A stretch of DNA of 64,000 bases from Bradyrhizobium aeschynomenes (GTDB lineage Bacteria > Pseudomonadota > Alphaproteobacteria > Rhizobiales > Xanthobacteraceae), in NCBI RefSeq assembly GCF_013178945.1, contig NZ_JABFDM010000002.1, positions 620,001 to 684,000 on the forward strand, read 5' to 3'. This document shows, piece after piece, positions 52,283 to 60,305 of the stretch. The translations under genes were made by a program, and so were the position numbers. Positions within the stretch are counted from its first letter, which is position 1, and every line of letters begins with the position of its first letter. The notes under the pieces were generated by a model. The model saw nothing but the letters and a program-made list of their open reading frames with translations, was not told the origin of the DNA and ran no database searches.

Positions 52283-53557
52283 TCACCTCTTGTTCACCCC
52301 CATATACCCGAACAGGAAGCCCGCCACCTTCCGCATCTGGATCTCCTCGCTGCCCTCGGTGATGCGGTAGCGGCGGTGGTGGCGGTAGATGTGCTCGAAC
52401 GGCTTGTGGCGCGAATAGCCCATCCCGCCATGGACCTGGATGGCGCGGTCGGCGGCCTCGCAGCACAGGCGGTTAGCCCAGTAGTTGCACATCGAGACCT
52501 TGTCGGACAGCGTATGCTCGACCTGCGCCTGGGTGAGCTGGTCCATCTCCCAGGCGGTCTTGCGGATCAGGAGCCGCAGCATCTCCGCCTGCGTCGCCAG
52601 CTCAACCAGCGGCCACTGGATCGCCTGGTTCTCGGCCAGCGCCTTGCCGAACGGCTTCCGCTCCCGCGCGTAAGTGACGCTCTCATTGATACAGAACACC
52701 GCGGCGCCGAGCGAGCTCGCTGCCTGCCGGATGCGGTTTTCGTGCACGAAGCATTGCGCCAGCGACAGCCCGCGCCCGACCTCGCCGAACAGCGCATCCT
52801 CCGGCACGAACACGTCGGTGAAGCTGACGCGGGGATGATCCGTCGGCATGTTGAAGGTCCAGAGATACTCCTCGACCTTCACGCCCTCGGTCTTCGCCGG
52901 CACCAGGAAGCAGGTGATGCCGCGGGCATCGCCGTCATTGCCCGATGTGCGCGCGAACAGAGCGCAGTGGGTGGCGACGTGCATGCCCGTCGTCCACATC
53001 TTCTCGCCATTGATCAGCCAGCCCTTGACGTTGTCGCGGGTCGCCGGGACAGCCTTCGTTTCCATATGGGTCGCATCCGAGCCGTGGTGCGGTTCGGTGA
53101 GGCCGAAAGTGATGCGATATTTGCCGGTGATCGAGCCGTCGATCATCGCCTTCTGATCGTCGCGGCCATAGCGGTCGAGCATGGTGACGATCGGCAGATT
53201 GCCGACTATCGAATGCTCGTTCTGCAGGTCGTTGTGCAGGCCGAGCCCCTTCGAGGCGAAATGCTCCCGGATCACGGCCATCCAGAGGTTGGAGCCGTCC
53301 TTGCCGCCATAGCGCTTCGGAATCGCGAAGCGCAGGTGCCCCGCTGCGTCGGCGCGGTCCTTGGCCTTGCGCAGCAGCTGCTCCCACTCATGCCGCGGCA
53401 GGCCGCCATGCTCGAAATCGGTGCGCGCCCATTCGCGGCGATGATCGAAGAAGCGGATATTGTCGTCGGCCTCCTCGAGCGGCTTGATCTCAGCGGCGAT
53501 GAAGCGGTCGAGCTCGTCGAGATAGGCGACCAGTTCCTTCGGCAAGGAAAAATCCAT
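52283..53557 (-). CDS. Acyl-CoA dehydrogenase family protein
   Basis: 424 residues, cytosolic flavoenzyme. N-terminal helices contain ELDRFIAAEIKPLEEADDNI. The flavin-binding middle domain has KYRITFGLTEPHHGSDATHM and GWLINGEKMWTTGMHVATHC. The C-terminal helical domain has KPFGKALAENQAIQWPLVEL, DRAIQVHGGMGYSRHKPFEH and RYRITEGSEEIQMRKVAGFL. It dehydrogenates an acyl-CoA to a 2-enoyl-CoA. The CoA ester specificity cannot be read off. The neighbouring crotonase (53724) is divergent, and the APH-like gene that often accompanies these dehydrogenases is nearby at 55137. Confidence 0.93.
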   Translation of the reverse strand: MDFSLPKELVAYLDELDRFIAAEIKPLEEADDNIRFFDHRREWARTDFEHGGLPRHEWEQLLRKAKDRADAAGHLRFAIPKRYGGKDGSNLWMAVIREHFASKGLGLHNDLQNEHSIVGNLPIVTMLDRYGRDDQKAMIDGSITGKYRITFGLTEPHHGSDATHMETKAVPATRDNVKGWLINGEKMWTTGMHVATHCALFARTSGNDGDARGITCFLVPAKTEGVKVEEYLWTFNMPTDHPRVSFTDVFVPEDALFGEVGRGLSLAQCFVHENRIRQAASSLGAAVFCINESVTYARERKPFGKALAENQAIQWPLVELATQAEMLRLLIRKTAWEMDQLTQAQVEHTLSDKVSMCNYWANRLCCEAADRAIQVHGGMGYSRHKPFEHIYRHHRRYRITEGSEEIQMRKVAGFLFGYMGVNKR

Positions 53558-53723
53558 GGCGTGTCTCCCAGTGCGTGTCGTTGTTGTTCTTGATTGTGGT
53601 CGGGCCGGCTCTCCGCCGCGTGCTTGTGGCGCGCAGCGCGGTTGCGTATTTGGATGATTGCCAACGCAGTGAAGGCGCTAAGCTCGCGCAACGTTGCCAA
53701 TCAGAAACCAGGAGGAACGGCCG

Positions 53724-54503
53724 ATGGAGCTGAAATTCTCGAAGATCACGCGCAAGGGACCCGTCACGATCGTGACCCTCGCCCGCCCCGAGGTCTACAA
53801 CGCGCTGCATACCGACGCACACTACGAGCTCGAGGCGGTGTTCGACGGCTTCGCTGCTGATCCCGAACAATGGGTCGCGATCGTCACCGGCGAGGGCGAC
53901 AAGGCGTTCTGCGCCGGCAACGACCTGAAATGGCAGGCGGCCGGCGGCAAGCGCGGCTGGGGCCGAAGCGGATTCGGTGGTCTCACCTCGCGCTTCGACT
54001 GCGACAAGCCGCTGATCGCGGCCGTCAACGGCGTTGCGATGGGCGGCGGCTTCGAGATCGCGCTGGCCTGCGACCTGATCATCGCCTCCGAGAATGCAAC
54101 CTTCGCCCTGCCCGAGCCGCGCGTCGGCCTTGCCGCGCTGGCCGGCGGCCTGCAGCGGCTGCCGCGCCAGATCGGCATGAAGCGCGCGATGGGCATGATC
54201 CTGACCGGCCGCCATGTCGGCGCCCGCGAGGGGCACGAGCTCGGCTTCGTCAACGAGGTGGTGCCGCAGGGCGAGGCGCTGGCCGCCGCGGAACGCTGGG
54301 CCGAGACGATCGCCAAGAACTCGCCGATGTCGATCCGCGCCTCGAAGCAGGCGATCGAGAAGGGCCTGGCCGTGTCGCTGGAGCAGGCCATCACCGAGCA
54401 GCGCGACTATCCGGCGGTGCAGGCGATGATCCATTCGCAGGACTACATCGAGGGTCCGAAGGCATTCTCGGAGAAGCGGCCGCCGAACTGGCTGGGGCGG
54501 TGA
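53724..54503 (+). CDS. Enoyl-CoA hydratase/isomerase (crotonase) family protein
   Basis: 259 residues from ATG 53724, preceded by AGGAGG. The oxyanion-hole signatures VAIVTGEGDKAFCAGNDLKW and VNGVAMGGGFEIALACDLII are intact, and TFALPEPRVGLAALAGGLQR has the first catalytic glutamate but a non-acidic second position. The C-terminal SEKRPPNWLGR is similar to carnitinyl-CoA dehydratase-like proteins. It hydrates or isomerises an enoyl-CoA, probably the product of the divergent acyl-CoA dehydrogenase. A TTG 30 bases upstream is in frame but lacks support. Confidence 0.9.
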   Translation: MELKFSKITRKGPVTIVTLARPEVYNALHTDAHYELEAVFDGFAADPEQWVAIVTGEGDKAFCAGNDLKWQAAGGKRGWGRSGFGGLTSRFDCDKPLIAAVNGVAMGGGFEIALACDLIIASENATFALPEPRVGLAALAGGLQRLPRQIGMKRAMGMILTGRHVGAREGHELGFVNEVVPQGEALAAAERWAETIAKNSPMSIRASKQAIEKGLAVSLEQAITEQRDYPAVQAMIHSQDYIEGPKAFSEKRPPNWLGR

Positions 54504-54518
54504 CTCCTCGCTAAGCTC

Positions 54519-54617
54519 GTCATTCCGGGGCGCGACACAGTCGCGAGCCCGGAATCCATAACCACGATCGGGAGTATGGATTCCGGGCCTGCGCCTTACG
54601 GCGGATCCCGGAATGAC
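54519..54617. repeat. Dispersed palindromic repeat, family R2, copy c
   Basis: GTCATTCCGGGGCGCGACAC ... TATGGATTCCGGGCCTGC ... ATCCCGGAATGAC, equivalent to 35423-35523. It lies between the convergent crotonase and DUF6285 genes. Confidence 0.9.
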
Positions 54618-54656
54618 AGCTGAGGTGGTGGACGGACCTGTTCCGCTCTCACCACC

Positions 54657-54741
54657 GTCATTGCGAGCGAAGCGCAGCAATCCAGACGGCCTCTGCAGAA
54701 ACAGTCTGGATTGCTTCGTCGCTGACGCTGCTTGCAATGAC
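54657..54741. repeat. Dispersed repeat, family R3, copy a
   Basis: GTCATTGCGAGCGAAGCGCA GCAATCCAGACGG ... CAGTCTGGATTGCTTCGTCG ... GCAATGAC is an inverted element. Other copies are at 52187-52265 and, as a left half, at 60084-60145. Confidence 0.88.
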
Positions 54742-54750
54742 GACGGAGAG

Positions 54751-55137
54751 TTAGGCGCCATCTTGGCCTCTCCCTGCCTCGCGCTTGTAGGAGGCATAGT
54801 TGGGCTGGTCGACAGCGAGCTTGTCGAGCGTGGTCTGCCAGAGGTGCTCCTTCAGCCCCGGCGTCGCGAGGTCGAGGGCACCGCTCGCGATCTGCTCCGC
54901 AAGCACGCGATTGAGATCGATCAACGCGCCGTCCTGTCCGAGCAGTCGCTTCAGCCGCGCATACTCCGCCGCGTCCGCCGCTGTCGCCTGGGTCAACTGC
55001 CGCACAACGAGATCCAGCGCGTTGATGCCGACGCGGAGCTTGAACGCCTGGTGACCGGAGATCAGCGGGGCGATGTCATGGCGCAGGAAATCCGCCACGG
55101 CCTGCACCAGCTCGGTCGGCGTCGGTTCGTCCTGCAT
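54751..55137 (-). CDS. DUF6285-like small protein coupled to the APH-like kinase
   Basis: 128 residues from ATG 55137: MQDEPTPTELVQAVADFLRH, then helical ALISGHQAFKLRVGINALDL-type sequence and LAEQIASGALDLATPGLKEH. It is all-helical with no catalytic motif that I can read. It matches the small family repeatedly found behind phosphotransferase/acyl-CoA dehydrogenase genes. The start overlaps the upstream stop (TGATG), indicating translational coupling and probably a shared complex. A longer frame to 55266 lies inside the kinase-like gene and is rejected. Function unknown. Confidence 0.75.
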   Translation of the reverse strand: MQDEPTPTELVQAVADFLRHDIAPLISGHQAFKLRVGINALDLVVRQLTQATAADAAEYARLKRLLGQDGALIDLNRVLAEQIASGALDLATPGLKEHLWQTTLDKLAVDQPNYASYKREAGRGQDGA

Positions 55138-56126
55138 CAGCCCTCCCCTCGCGGCGCCAGCAGCCGCAGCAGATCGATTTCCGTTTCCGAGGCGCGGCGG
55201 CCAATCATGGCGCGCTCCATCGAATGGTCGGGACCTTGGCGGAACCGCTGCATCATGCCGCAGCACATCACGCCCCAGCGCAAGGTGCCCATGACCTCCC
55301 AGAATTTCACCCGGTCTGCGTCCACCTTGCGGCCCGCGGCCTCGTAGCCGGCGAACAGCTCCTCGCGCGGGCCGAAGCCGCCGACGGGCTTATCGATCTC
55401 GCCGAAGCGCCAGGAGTTGACGCAGATCCAGCCGAGGTCCTCCATGGGATCGCCGAGATGGGCGAGCTCCCAGTCGAGCACGGCGAGCACCCCGTCAGTG
55501 CCGATGATGAGATTGCCGTTGCGGAAATCGCCGTGCACCAGAGACACCTCCGCAGAGGGCCCGGGATCATTCTGCGCCAGCCAGCGCAGCGCCAGATCGA
55601 ATACCGGCCGCGGCCAGTCGAAGCTGCGATATTCGCGCGCGAGCTCCGCGATTTCCTTGGTCGTGCTCATCTCCCGCAAGGCCGGCAGCGCCGCGCGCGA
55701 AATGCCGTGGATGCCGGCGGCGATGCCGCCGAGCTGACGCGCCAGCCGCGGCCGTGCTTGCGCGTACTGCGGATCGCGCAGGATCTTGCGCGCAATGGTC
55801 TCACCCTCGACGCGGCGCATGATGAAGCCGGTGCCGAGATCATTCTCAGGGCTCAGCACGTGCAGCACCTCGGGCGACGGCACGCCGGCGGCGTGTGCGA
55901 GCCGCATCAAGGTGGCCTCGTTGTCGAGCCCGGCAGCGCGGCCGGGCGCCGCGCCATATCCCTTCGGCGAGCGGCGCAGGATGGCGCCGACATCGCCGTC
56001 GGGATGGACGATGTCGAAGCGCCACGTCTCCTGGCTGGCGCCGCCGGAGAGCTTTGCGGCGCCACGCACGCCGGTCGCCCCCGCCATGAACGAGGCGACG
56101 CAGCGGGACAGCTCGGTCTCGATCAT
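55137..56126 (-). CDS. Aminoglycoside-phosphotransferase-like kinase, acyl-CoA-dehydrogenase-associated
   Basis: 329 residues. The APH fold is visible: AKLSGGASQETWRFDIVH (nucleotide-binding strand), FIMRRVEGETIARKIL, the catalytic loop VSLVHGDFRNGNLIIGTDGV with Asp in HGDFxxGN, and the metal site AVLDWELAHLGDPMEDLGWI. It matches the kinase-like part of human ACAD10/11, which phosphorylates 4-hydroxyacyl-CoA before elimination. Four bases of overlap join it to the upstream crotonase (ATGA), and it overlaps the DUF6285 gene. Together with the nearby acyl-CoA dehydrogenase this suggests processing of 4-hydroxyacyl-CoA. Confidence 0.9.
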   Translation of the reverse strand: MIETELSRCVASFMAGATGVRGAAKLSGGASQETWRFDIVHPDGDVGAILRRSPKGYGAAPGRAAGLDNEATLMRLAHAAGVPSPEVLHVLSPENDLGTGFIMRRVEGETIARKILRDPQYAQARPRLARQLGGIAAGIHGISRAALPALREMSTTKEIAELAREYRSFDWPRPVFDLALRWLAQNDPGPSAEVSLVHGDFRNGNLIIGTDGVLAVLDWELAHLGDPMEDLGWICVNSWRFGEIDKPVGGFGPREELFAGYEAAGRKVDADRVKFWEVMGTLRWGVMCCGMMQRFRQGPDHSMERAMIGRRASETEIDLLRLLAPRGEG

Positions 56127-56917
56127 TGGCCCTTGAACTTGGCGGGACGCTTCTCGAGGAACGCGCTCACACCTTCCTTGAAATCGGCGGTGCTGCCGGC
56201 GATCCGCTGCGATTGGAATTCCGCGTTGAGTTGCTCCTCGAACGAGTTCTCCGGGCTGTCCCAATACAGCCCGCGGATCTGCGCCAGCGCCACGGTCGGC
56301 CCGTTGGCGAGCTCATGGGCGAGCTTCATCGTCTCCTCCTTCAGCGCCGCGTCGTCATAGACGCGGTTGACGAGTCCCCATTGCAGCGCCGTCTCCGCCG
56401 GCAGCTTCTCGCCGAGCAGCGACAGCTCGATCGCCCGGGCCTTGCCGACGAGGCGCGGCAGCAGCCAGGTCGAGCCGCAATCCGGCACCAGGCCGATGCG
56501 GCGGAACGCCTGCAGGAAGTAGGCGGATTTCGCGCACAGGATCATGTCGCCCATCAGCGCGAAGCTCATGCCGGCGCCGGCGGCCGGGCCGTTCACCGAT
56601 GTGACGATCGGGCAATGCAAATTGCGCAGCCGGCGCAGGAAGGGATGGAAGGCGGTCTCGAGCGCCGCGCCGGCATTGCTGCGGCCGGGCTTGGCCTGTG
56701 CGTTGCGCCCCTGGAGGTTGGCGCCGGTGCAGAACGCGCGTCCCGCGCCGGTGACGACGAGACAACGCACCTCGGCCTTCTTCTCCTCGATCTCGTCGAG
56801 GGCCTCGGCGAGCCCGCCGAGCATGTCCATCGAGACCGCGTTCATCACCTCCTGATGATCGAGCGTGAGGATGGCGACGGGCCCGTCGAAATCGAGCGTG
56901 ACGTGCTTGAACTGCAT
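56123..56917 (-). CDS. Enoyl-CoA hydratase/isomerase, PaaG-like
   Basis: 264 residues. It includes CLVVTGAGRAFCTGANLQGR and VNGPAAGAGMSFALMGDMIL (oxyanion hole), and YFLQAFRRIGLVPDCGSTWL, where an Asp in VPD holds the catalytic acid position, as in PaaG-type isomerases. It ends SAFLEKRPAKFKGQ. It isomerises or hydrates an enoyl-CoA. It is the first gene of a three-gene coupled operon (crotonase, APH-like, DUF6285) reading from 56917 to 54751, divergent from the SDR at 57086 across a 168-base promoter gap. Confidence 0.9.
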   Translation of the reverse strand: MQFKHVTLDFDGPVAILTLDHQEVMNAVSMDMLGGLAEALDEIEEKKAEVRCLVVTGAGRAFCTGANLQGRNAQAKPGRSNAGAALETAFHPFLRRLRNLHCPIVTSVNGPAAGAGMSFALMGDMILCAKSAYFLQAFRRIGLVPDCGSTWLLPRLVGKARAIELSLLGEKLPAETALQWGLVNRVYDDAALKEETMKLAHELANGPTVALAQIRGLYWDSPENSFEEQLNAEFQSQRIAGSTADFKEGVSAFLEKRPAKFKGQ

Positions 56918-57085
56918 GGTTTCCTCTCAAGAGCTTTTCGAAGGCGGCATTCTTCGCGGCGGAAATTTCGAAGCGTCGCCCGGTTCGTGCAGCATATTTG
57001 ATTTTTGCGCCTCGCTTGTCCATGGTTGCGACATCCGAACAATCGAAGCGACGTACAGCGTCCTCACATCATCACGGAAACGCTC

Positions 57086-57865
57086 ATGACCATGTTCGAT
57101 CTCACCGGCCGTGTCGCCGTCGTCACCGGCGGCAATGGAGGCATAGGCCTCGGCATCGCCCAGGCACTTGCGTCCAGTGGCTGCAACGTCTCGATCTGGG
57201 GCCGCAACGCCGAGAAGAACAAGGCCGCCGCGGCGTCGATGGCCGCAGGTCCCGGCAAGGTCGACACCCAGATCTGCGACGTGACCAGCCCCGCTTCCGT
57301 CGCCGAGGCGATGCAGGCGACGCTCGATACGTTCGGCCGCGTCGACGGCTGCTTCGCCAATGCGGGCATCGGCGGTGGCGGCCGCAAGCCCTTCATCGAG
57401 CGCACCGAGGAGGAATGGCGCACGATGTTCGCGACCAATCTCGATGGCGTCTTCCACGCCTTCCAGGCCGCCGCGCGGCACATGACGGCGCGGGCGGAGG
57501 CCGGCGATGCATTCGGCCGGCTGGTTGCAACCTCGAGCCTCGCCTCGCTGTTCGGCACGGCGCGCAACGAGCACTATGCCGGGACGAAGGCCGCCCTCAA
57601 TGCGCTGTGCCGCGCGCTCGCGGTCGAGCTTGCCCGCTACGGCGTCACCGCCAATGCAATCCTGCCGGGCTGGATCAAGAGCGACATGACGGCGGGCATC
57701 ATGGGCAACGAGAAGTTCGTCGCCAACGTCATGCCGCGCATTCCTGTGCGCCGGTTTGGCGAACCGTCCGACTTCGGCGGCATTGCCGTGTACCTGATGA
57801 GCAAGGCGTCGTCCTATCACACCGCCGACTGCTTCGTGATCGACGGCGGCTACACGGCGTTCTGA
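57086..57865 (+). CDS. Short-chain dehydrogenase/reductase
   Basis: 259 residues. Motifs are GRVAVVTGGNGGIGLGIAQA (cofactor loop), CFANAGIGGGG, ATSSLASLFG (active-site Ser) and the classical YAGTK (ARNEHYAGTKAALNALCRAL), plus ILPGWIKSDMTAG and the C-terminal DGGYTAF. It is a complete classical SDR with NAD(P) preference not readable. The 2,3-diol, hydroxyacyl-CoA or steroid position acted on is unknown. ATG 57086 is chosen because similarity begins at MTMFDLTGR. It probably belongs to the acyl-CoA cluster, divergent from the crotonase operon. Confidence 0.9.
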   Translation: MTMFDLTGRVAVVTGGNGGIGLGIAQALASSGCNVSIWGRNAEKNKAAAASMAAGPGKVDTQICDVTSPASVAEAMQATLDTFGRVDGCFANAGIGGGGRKPFIERTEEEWRTMFATNLDGVFHAFQAAARHMTARAEAGDAFGRLVATSSLASLFGTARNEHYAGTKAALNALCRALAVELARYGVTANAILPGWIKSDMTAGIMGNEKFVANVMPRIPVRRFGEPSDFGGIAVYLMSKASSYHTADCFVIDGGYTAF

Positions 57866-57878
57866 CCTCTTCAGGCGA

Positions 57879-57906
57879 GCGGTGAACCGGTACGCCGGTT
57901 CGCTGC
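57879..57906 (+). terminator. Hairpin after the SDR gene
   Basis: A 12-bp stem (with two G-T wobbles) around a TACG tetraloop lies 14 bases after the SDR stop. The following sequence is only mildly T-rich, so termination is plausible rather than certain. Confidence 0.45.
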
Positions 57907-58033
57907 CTGCAACTTTGTTCCCGTTCCGCGCTGCAAGATTTCCGAAATTTAATCCGGCCTCGGCTGCCACGCCCCCGTGACTATGGCGTTATCCCTCATC
58001 ACATGACGGGGAGACTTCCAAGGGAAGGACGCC

Positions 58034-58867
58034 ATGAAGCGCGGTGTGACGGTTTTGGCCTGTGTGTCGGCTCTGGCTGTTGCCGGCTACTTTGCGATGG
58101 CCAAATGGGGCATTCAGCACGAGAGCCGCGAGTTCTTCGACGCAGCGCGGCAGCGACCCATCAATGTCGACGTCGCCGTGCGCAAGGACTATGAAATGAA
58201 GGCCAATGCCGGGCTGTGGCGCCTGCCGGTCGCCATCATCAGCAACGGCAACACGGTGAAGAACACCGAGTACTCGTTCCTCGCCAACGTCTTTGCGGCT
58301 CGCGGCTATCTCGTCGCCAGCGTGCAGCAGGACCTGCCGACCGACCCGCCGCTCGTCACCAAGGTCGGGATGCCCTATGTCGGCCGCCTCGACGTCTACA
58401 AGAAGGGCGAAGCCAACATCCTTTGCGTGCTTGACGAGATGAAGAAGCGTCACCCGAATGCCGACTATGATCATCTGACGCTGGTCGGTCATTCCAACGG
58501 TGGCGACACTGCGATGTATTTCGCCCAGCAGCATCCGAACCTGGTCACGCAGGTGGTGACCCTCGACAATCTGCGCGTTCCCTTTGTCATCAGAGACAAG
58601 CTGAAGATCCTGTCGTTCCGTTCCGACGATCCCGAGTTCAAGACCGACCCGGGCGTGCTGCCCGCGCATGTCGACGACAAGAGCCGCATCGACATCATCA
58701 AGACCGAGTTCCAGCATACCTGGATGAGCGACCGCGGCCCCTATACGGCGCGGGAGCGGATCCAGGCGACGCTCGACAAATATCTCGGCGGCGAATCGAC
58801 CAGTCAGCTGGCGCCGGCGGACACGGACAATCTGATCGTCACCAACGGAGCGGCCGCGCTGCCGTGA
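58034..58867 (+). CDS. Secreted/membrane-anchored alpha/beta-hydrolase
   Basis: 277 residues. An N-terminal hydrophobic segment (GVTVLACVSALAVAGYFAMA) acts as a signal or anchor. The alpha/beta-hydrolase core has the nucleophile elbow LTLVGHSNGGDTAMYFAQQH and a following strand VVTLDNLRVPF with a candidate acid. The His is uncertain (QHTWMSDRG near the C-terminal third). The substrate, an ester or peptide, is unknown. GGGAAGGA precedes ATG 58034. No operon partner; the next gene is convergent. Confidence 0.82.
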   Translation: MKRGVTVLACVSALAVAGYFAMAKWGIQHESREFFDAARQRPINVDVAVRKDYEMKANAGLWRLPVAIISNGNTVKNTEYSFLANVFAARGYLVASVQQDLPTDPPLVTKVGMPYVGRLDVYKKGEANILCVLDEMKKRHPNADYDHLTLVGHSNGGDTAMYFAQQHPNLVTQVVTLDNLRVPFVIRDKLKILSFRSDDPEFKTDPGVLPAHVDDKSRIDIIKTEFQHTWMSDRGPYTARERIQATLDKYLGGESTSQLAPADTDNLIVTNGAAALP

Positions 58868-58936
58868 CACGATCGAGCTGAACCTTGCTTACGACGATTG
58901 GCCCGCGGAGATCGTCGAATAGCCACGGCACAAGAA

Positions 58937-58970
58937 GGGGGGGCGGCTGCGCAAGCGCGCGGCCGTCCCC
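58937..58970 (-). terminator. GC-rich hairpin between convergent genes
   Basis: GGGGGCGGC and GCCGTCCCC-type arms frame a GCGC-rich loop. Read on the minus strand it is followed by CTTCTT, so it may terminate the small secreted-protein gene, and perhaps the hydrolase gene from the other side. Confidence 0.45.
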
Positions 58971-58982
58971 GTCCATTCACGA

Positions 58983-59276
58983 TCAGTCCTGCGGCTTCTT
59001 GGCAGGCGGGCCATTCTTGTTGCCCGGCATGCCCTTGATGTTCGACGGATCCTGCGCGCTGACGTCCGGATTCTGCCGGTTGATGGTCGAGGACGAGCCG
59101 ACCGTGCCGGTGTCGGTCGCCGACGGTCCGTTCTTGTTGCCGGGCGCCCCCTGGATGCCGGCTCCGGAATTCTGCGCGCTCGGCGGGGACGTGGTCTGCT
59201 GCTGCGTGCCCTGGGCCAGGGCTGACGTGGCCGAAACGATGAACGCACATGCGATCAGACTGACGATGGGTTTCAT
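58983..59276 (-). CDS. Small secreted protein with PGNKNGP repeats
   Basis: 97 residues from ATG 59276 behind AAAGGAGG. A signal peptide (MKPIVSLIACAFIVSATSAL, cleavage after ALA) is followed by a low-complexity mature region rich in Q, S, G, N and P. The motif GxPGNKNGPxA occurs twice (GAPGNKNGPSATDTG, GMPGNKNGPPAKKP), separated by GSSSTINRQNPDVSAQDPSN. It is predicted to be disordered in the periplasm or outside. Similar small proteins occur in Bradyrhizobium, from memory, but I know no function. It could bind metal or cell wall. Confidence 0.8.
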   Translation of the reverse strand: MKPIVSLIACAFIVSATSALAQGTQQQTTSPPSAQNSGAGIQGAPGNKNGPSATDTGTVGSSSTINRQNPDVSAQDPSNIKGMPGNKNGPPAKKPQD

Positions 59277-59461
59277 GGCGTGACCTCCTTTTGTCGCTGT
59301 TGTGCTGTTCGAACGTGGCGTCGTCGGAGCCGTTCCAGGAAACACCGAATTTCGCGGAGTGCGCCGCCGCAGCAGCACGCAGCGCTGCCCGCTTTATCGG
59401 CTTTCGCGTTGCATCACGTCCAACTACGCTGCCGTGCCCAACCGCAACAAAGGCCGCGACA

Positions 59462-60073
59462 ATGGAATACCTCTCGACCGATCTCAGCCCGCGCGAGCGC
59501 TACAAGATCCTGACCTCCTTCGTGCTGCCGCGGCCGATCGCCTGGGTGACCACGAGAGGCGAGAATGGGGTCGTCAATGCCGCGCCATTCTCGTTCTTCA
59601 ACGTGCTCGGCGAGGACCCGCCGCTCTGCGTGTTCGCAATCAATCTGCGGCCGGACGGCCGGGTCAAGGACACGCTGGTCAACATCCGCCGCAGCGGCGA
59701 ATTCGTGGTGCACATCACCGACGAGCCGCTGGCCCAGGCGATGCACGAGACCGGCGGCGACTTTCCGCCTGACGTCAGCGAGCCGGATCATCTCGGCCTG
59801 AAGCTGACGCCATCGCGGACGATCGGCGTGCCGCGGCTGTCCGAGGCGCCGTTCGCCATGGAGTGCAAGATCTGGCAGCTGATCGACGTCAACGGCGACC
59901 GCGTGCTGGTGTTGGGCGAAGGCCTCGCATTTCACATCCGCGACGAGCTCTGGGACACCGAGAAGATGCGGGTGGAGATGGAGCTGTTCCACCCGGTCGG
60001 CCGCATGTTCGCCGACCGCTACTGCCGTACCAATGACCGGATGGATTTCCCGCCGGCAAAGGGACTCGGCTGA
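59462..60073 (+). CDS. Flavin reductase-like/FMN-binding split-barrel protein
   Basis: 203 residues from ATG 59462. The split-barrel signature is ILTSFVLPRPIAWVTTRGEN followed by GVVNAAPFSFFNVLGEDPPL and KDTLVNIRRSGEFVVHITDE. C-terminal RMFADRYCRTNDRMDFPPA is also typical. The family reduces flavin or uses FMN for small-molecule redox. It may pair with a monooxygenase elsewhere. Frames extending upstream to 59291 lack similarity. It is divergent from the small secreted protein gene across 185 bases. Confidence 0.88.
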   Translation: MEYLSTDLSPRERYKILTSFVLPRPIAWVTTRGENGVVNAAPFSFFNVLGEDPPLCVFAINLRPDGRVKDTLVNIRRSGEFVVHITDEPLAQAMHETGGDFPPDVSEPDHLGLKLTPSRTIGVPRLSEAPFAMECKIWQLIDVNGDRVLVLGEGLAFHIRDELWDTEKMRVEMELFHPVGRMFADRYCRTNDRMDFPPAKGLG

Positions 60074-60083
60074 GGACCTTTTC

Positions 60084-60145
60084 GTCATTGCGAGCGAAGC
60101 GACTTGTCCGCCGAAGCTCGATGAGCGAAGGCGGACACAATCCAG
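60084..60145. repeat. Dispersed repeat, family R3, copy c (partial)
   Basis: GTCATTGCGAGCGAAGCGAC ... AATCCAGAGCGG with an internal GTCCGCCGAAGCTC/GAGCGAAGGCGGAC inverted insert, corresponding to the left half of 54657-54741. Confidence 0.75.
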
Positions 60146-60210
60146 AGCGGAGCGCGAAAGACTGTGTTCGCCGAGACGGCTGTGGGGCGCGATTTGCTCA
60201 CCAGCTGTAG

Positions 60211-60295
60211 CGCGGATGAGCGTAGCGATATCCGGGGTATCTCGTGCTGCGTCGGTGAACCCGGATGTCGCTGCGCTCATCCGGGCTGCCAGGCT
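60211..60295. repeat. Inverted 'GCGGATGAGCG...CGCTCATCCGG' repeat, family R8
   Basis: GCGCGGATGAGCGTAGCGAT and its inverted half ATGTCGCTGCGCTCATCCGG bracket TATCCGGGGT...AACCCGGATG. It is the only copy in the window. With R3 copy c it fills the 232-base gap between the convergent flavin reductase and glutathione transferase genes. Confidence 0.75.
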
Positions 60296-60305
60296 ATGAC
60301 AACAA

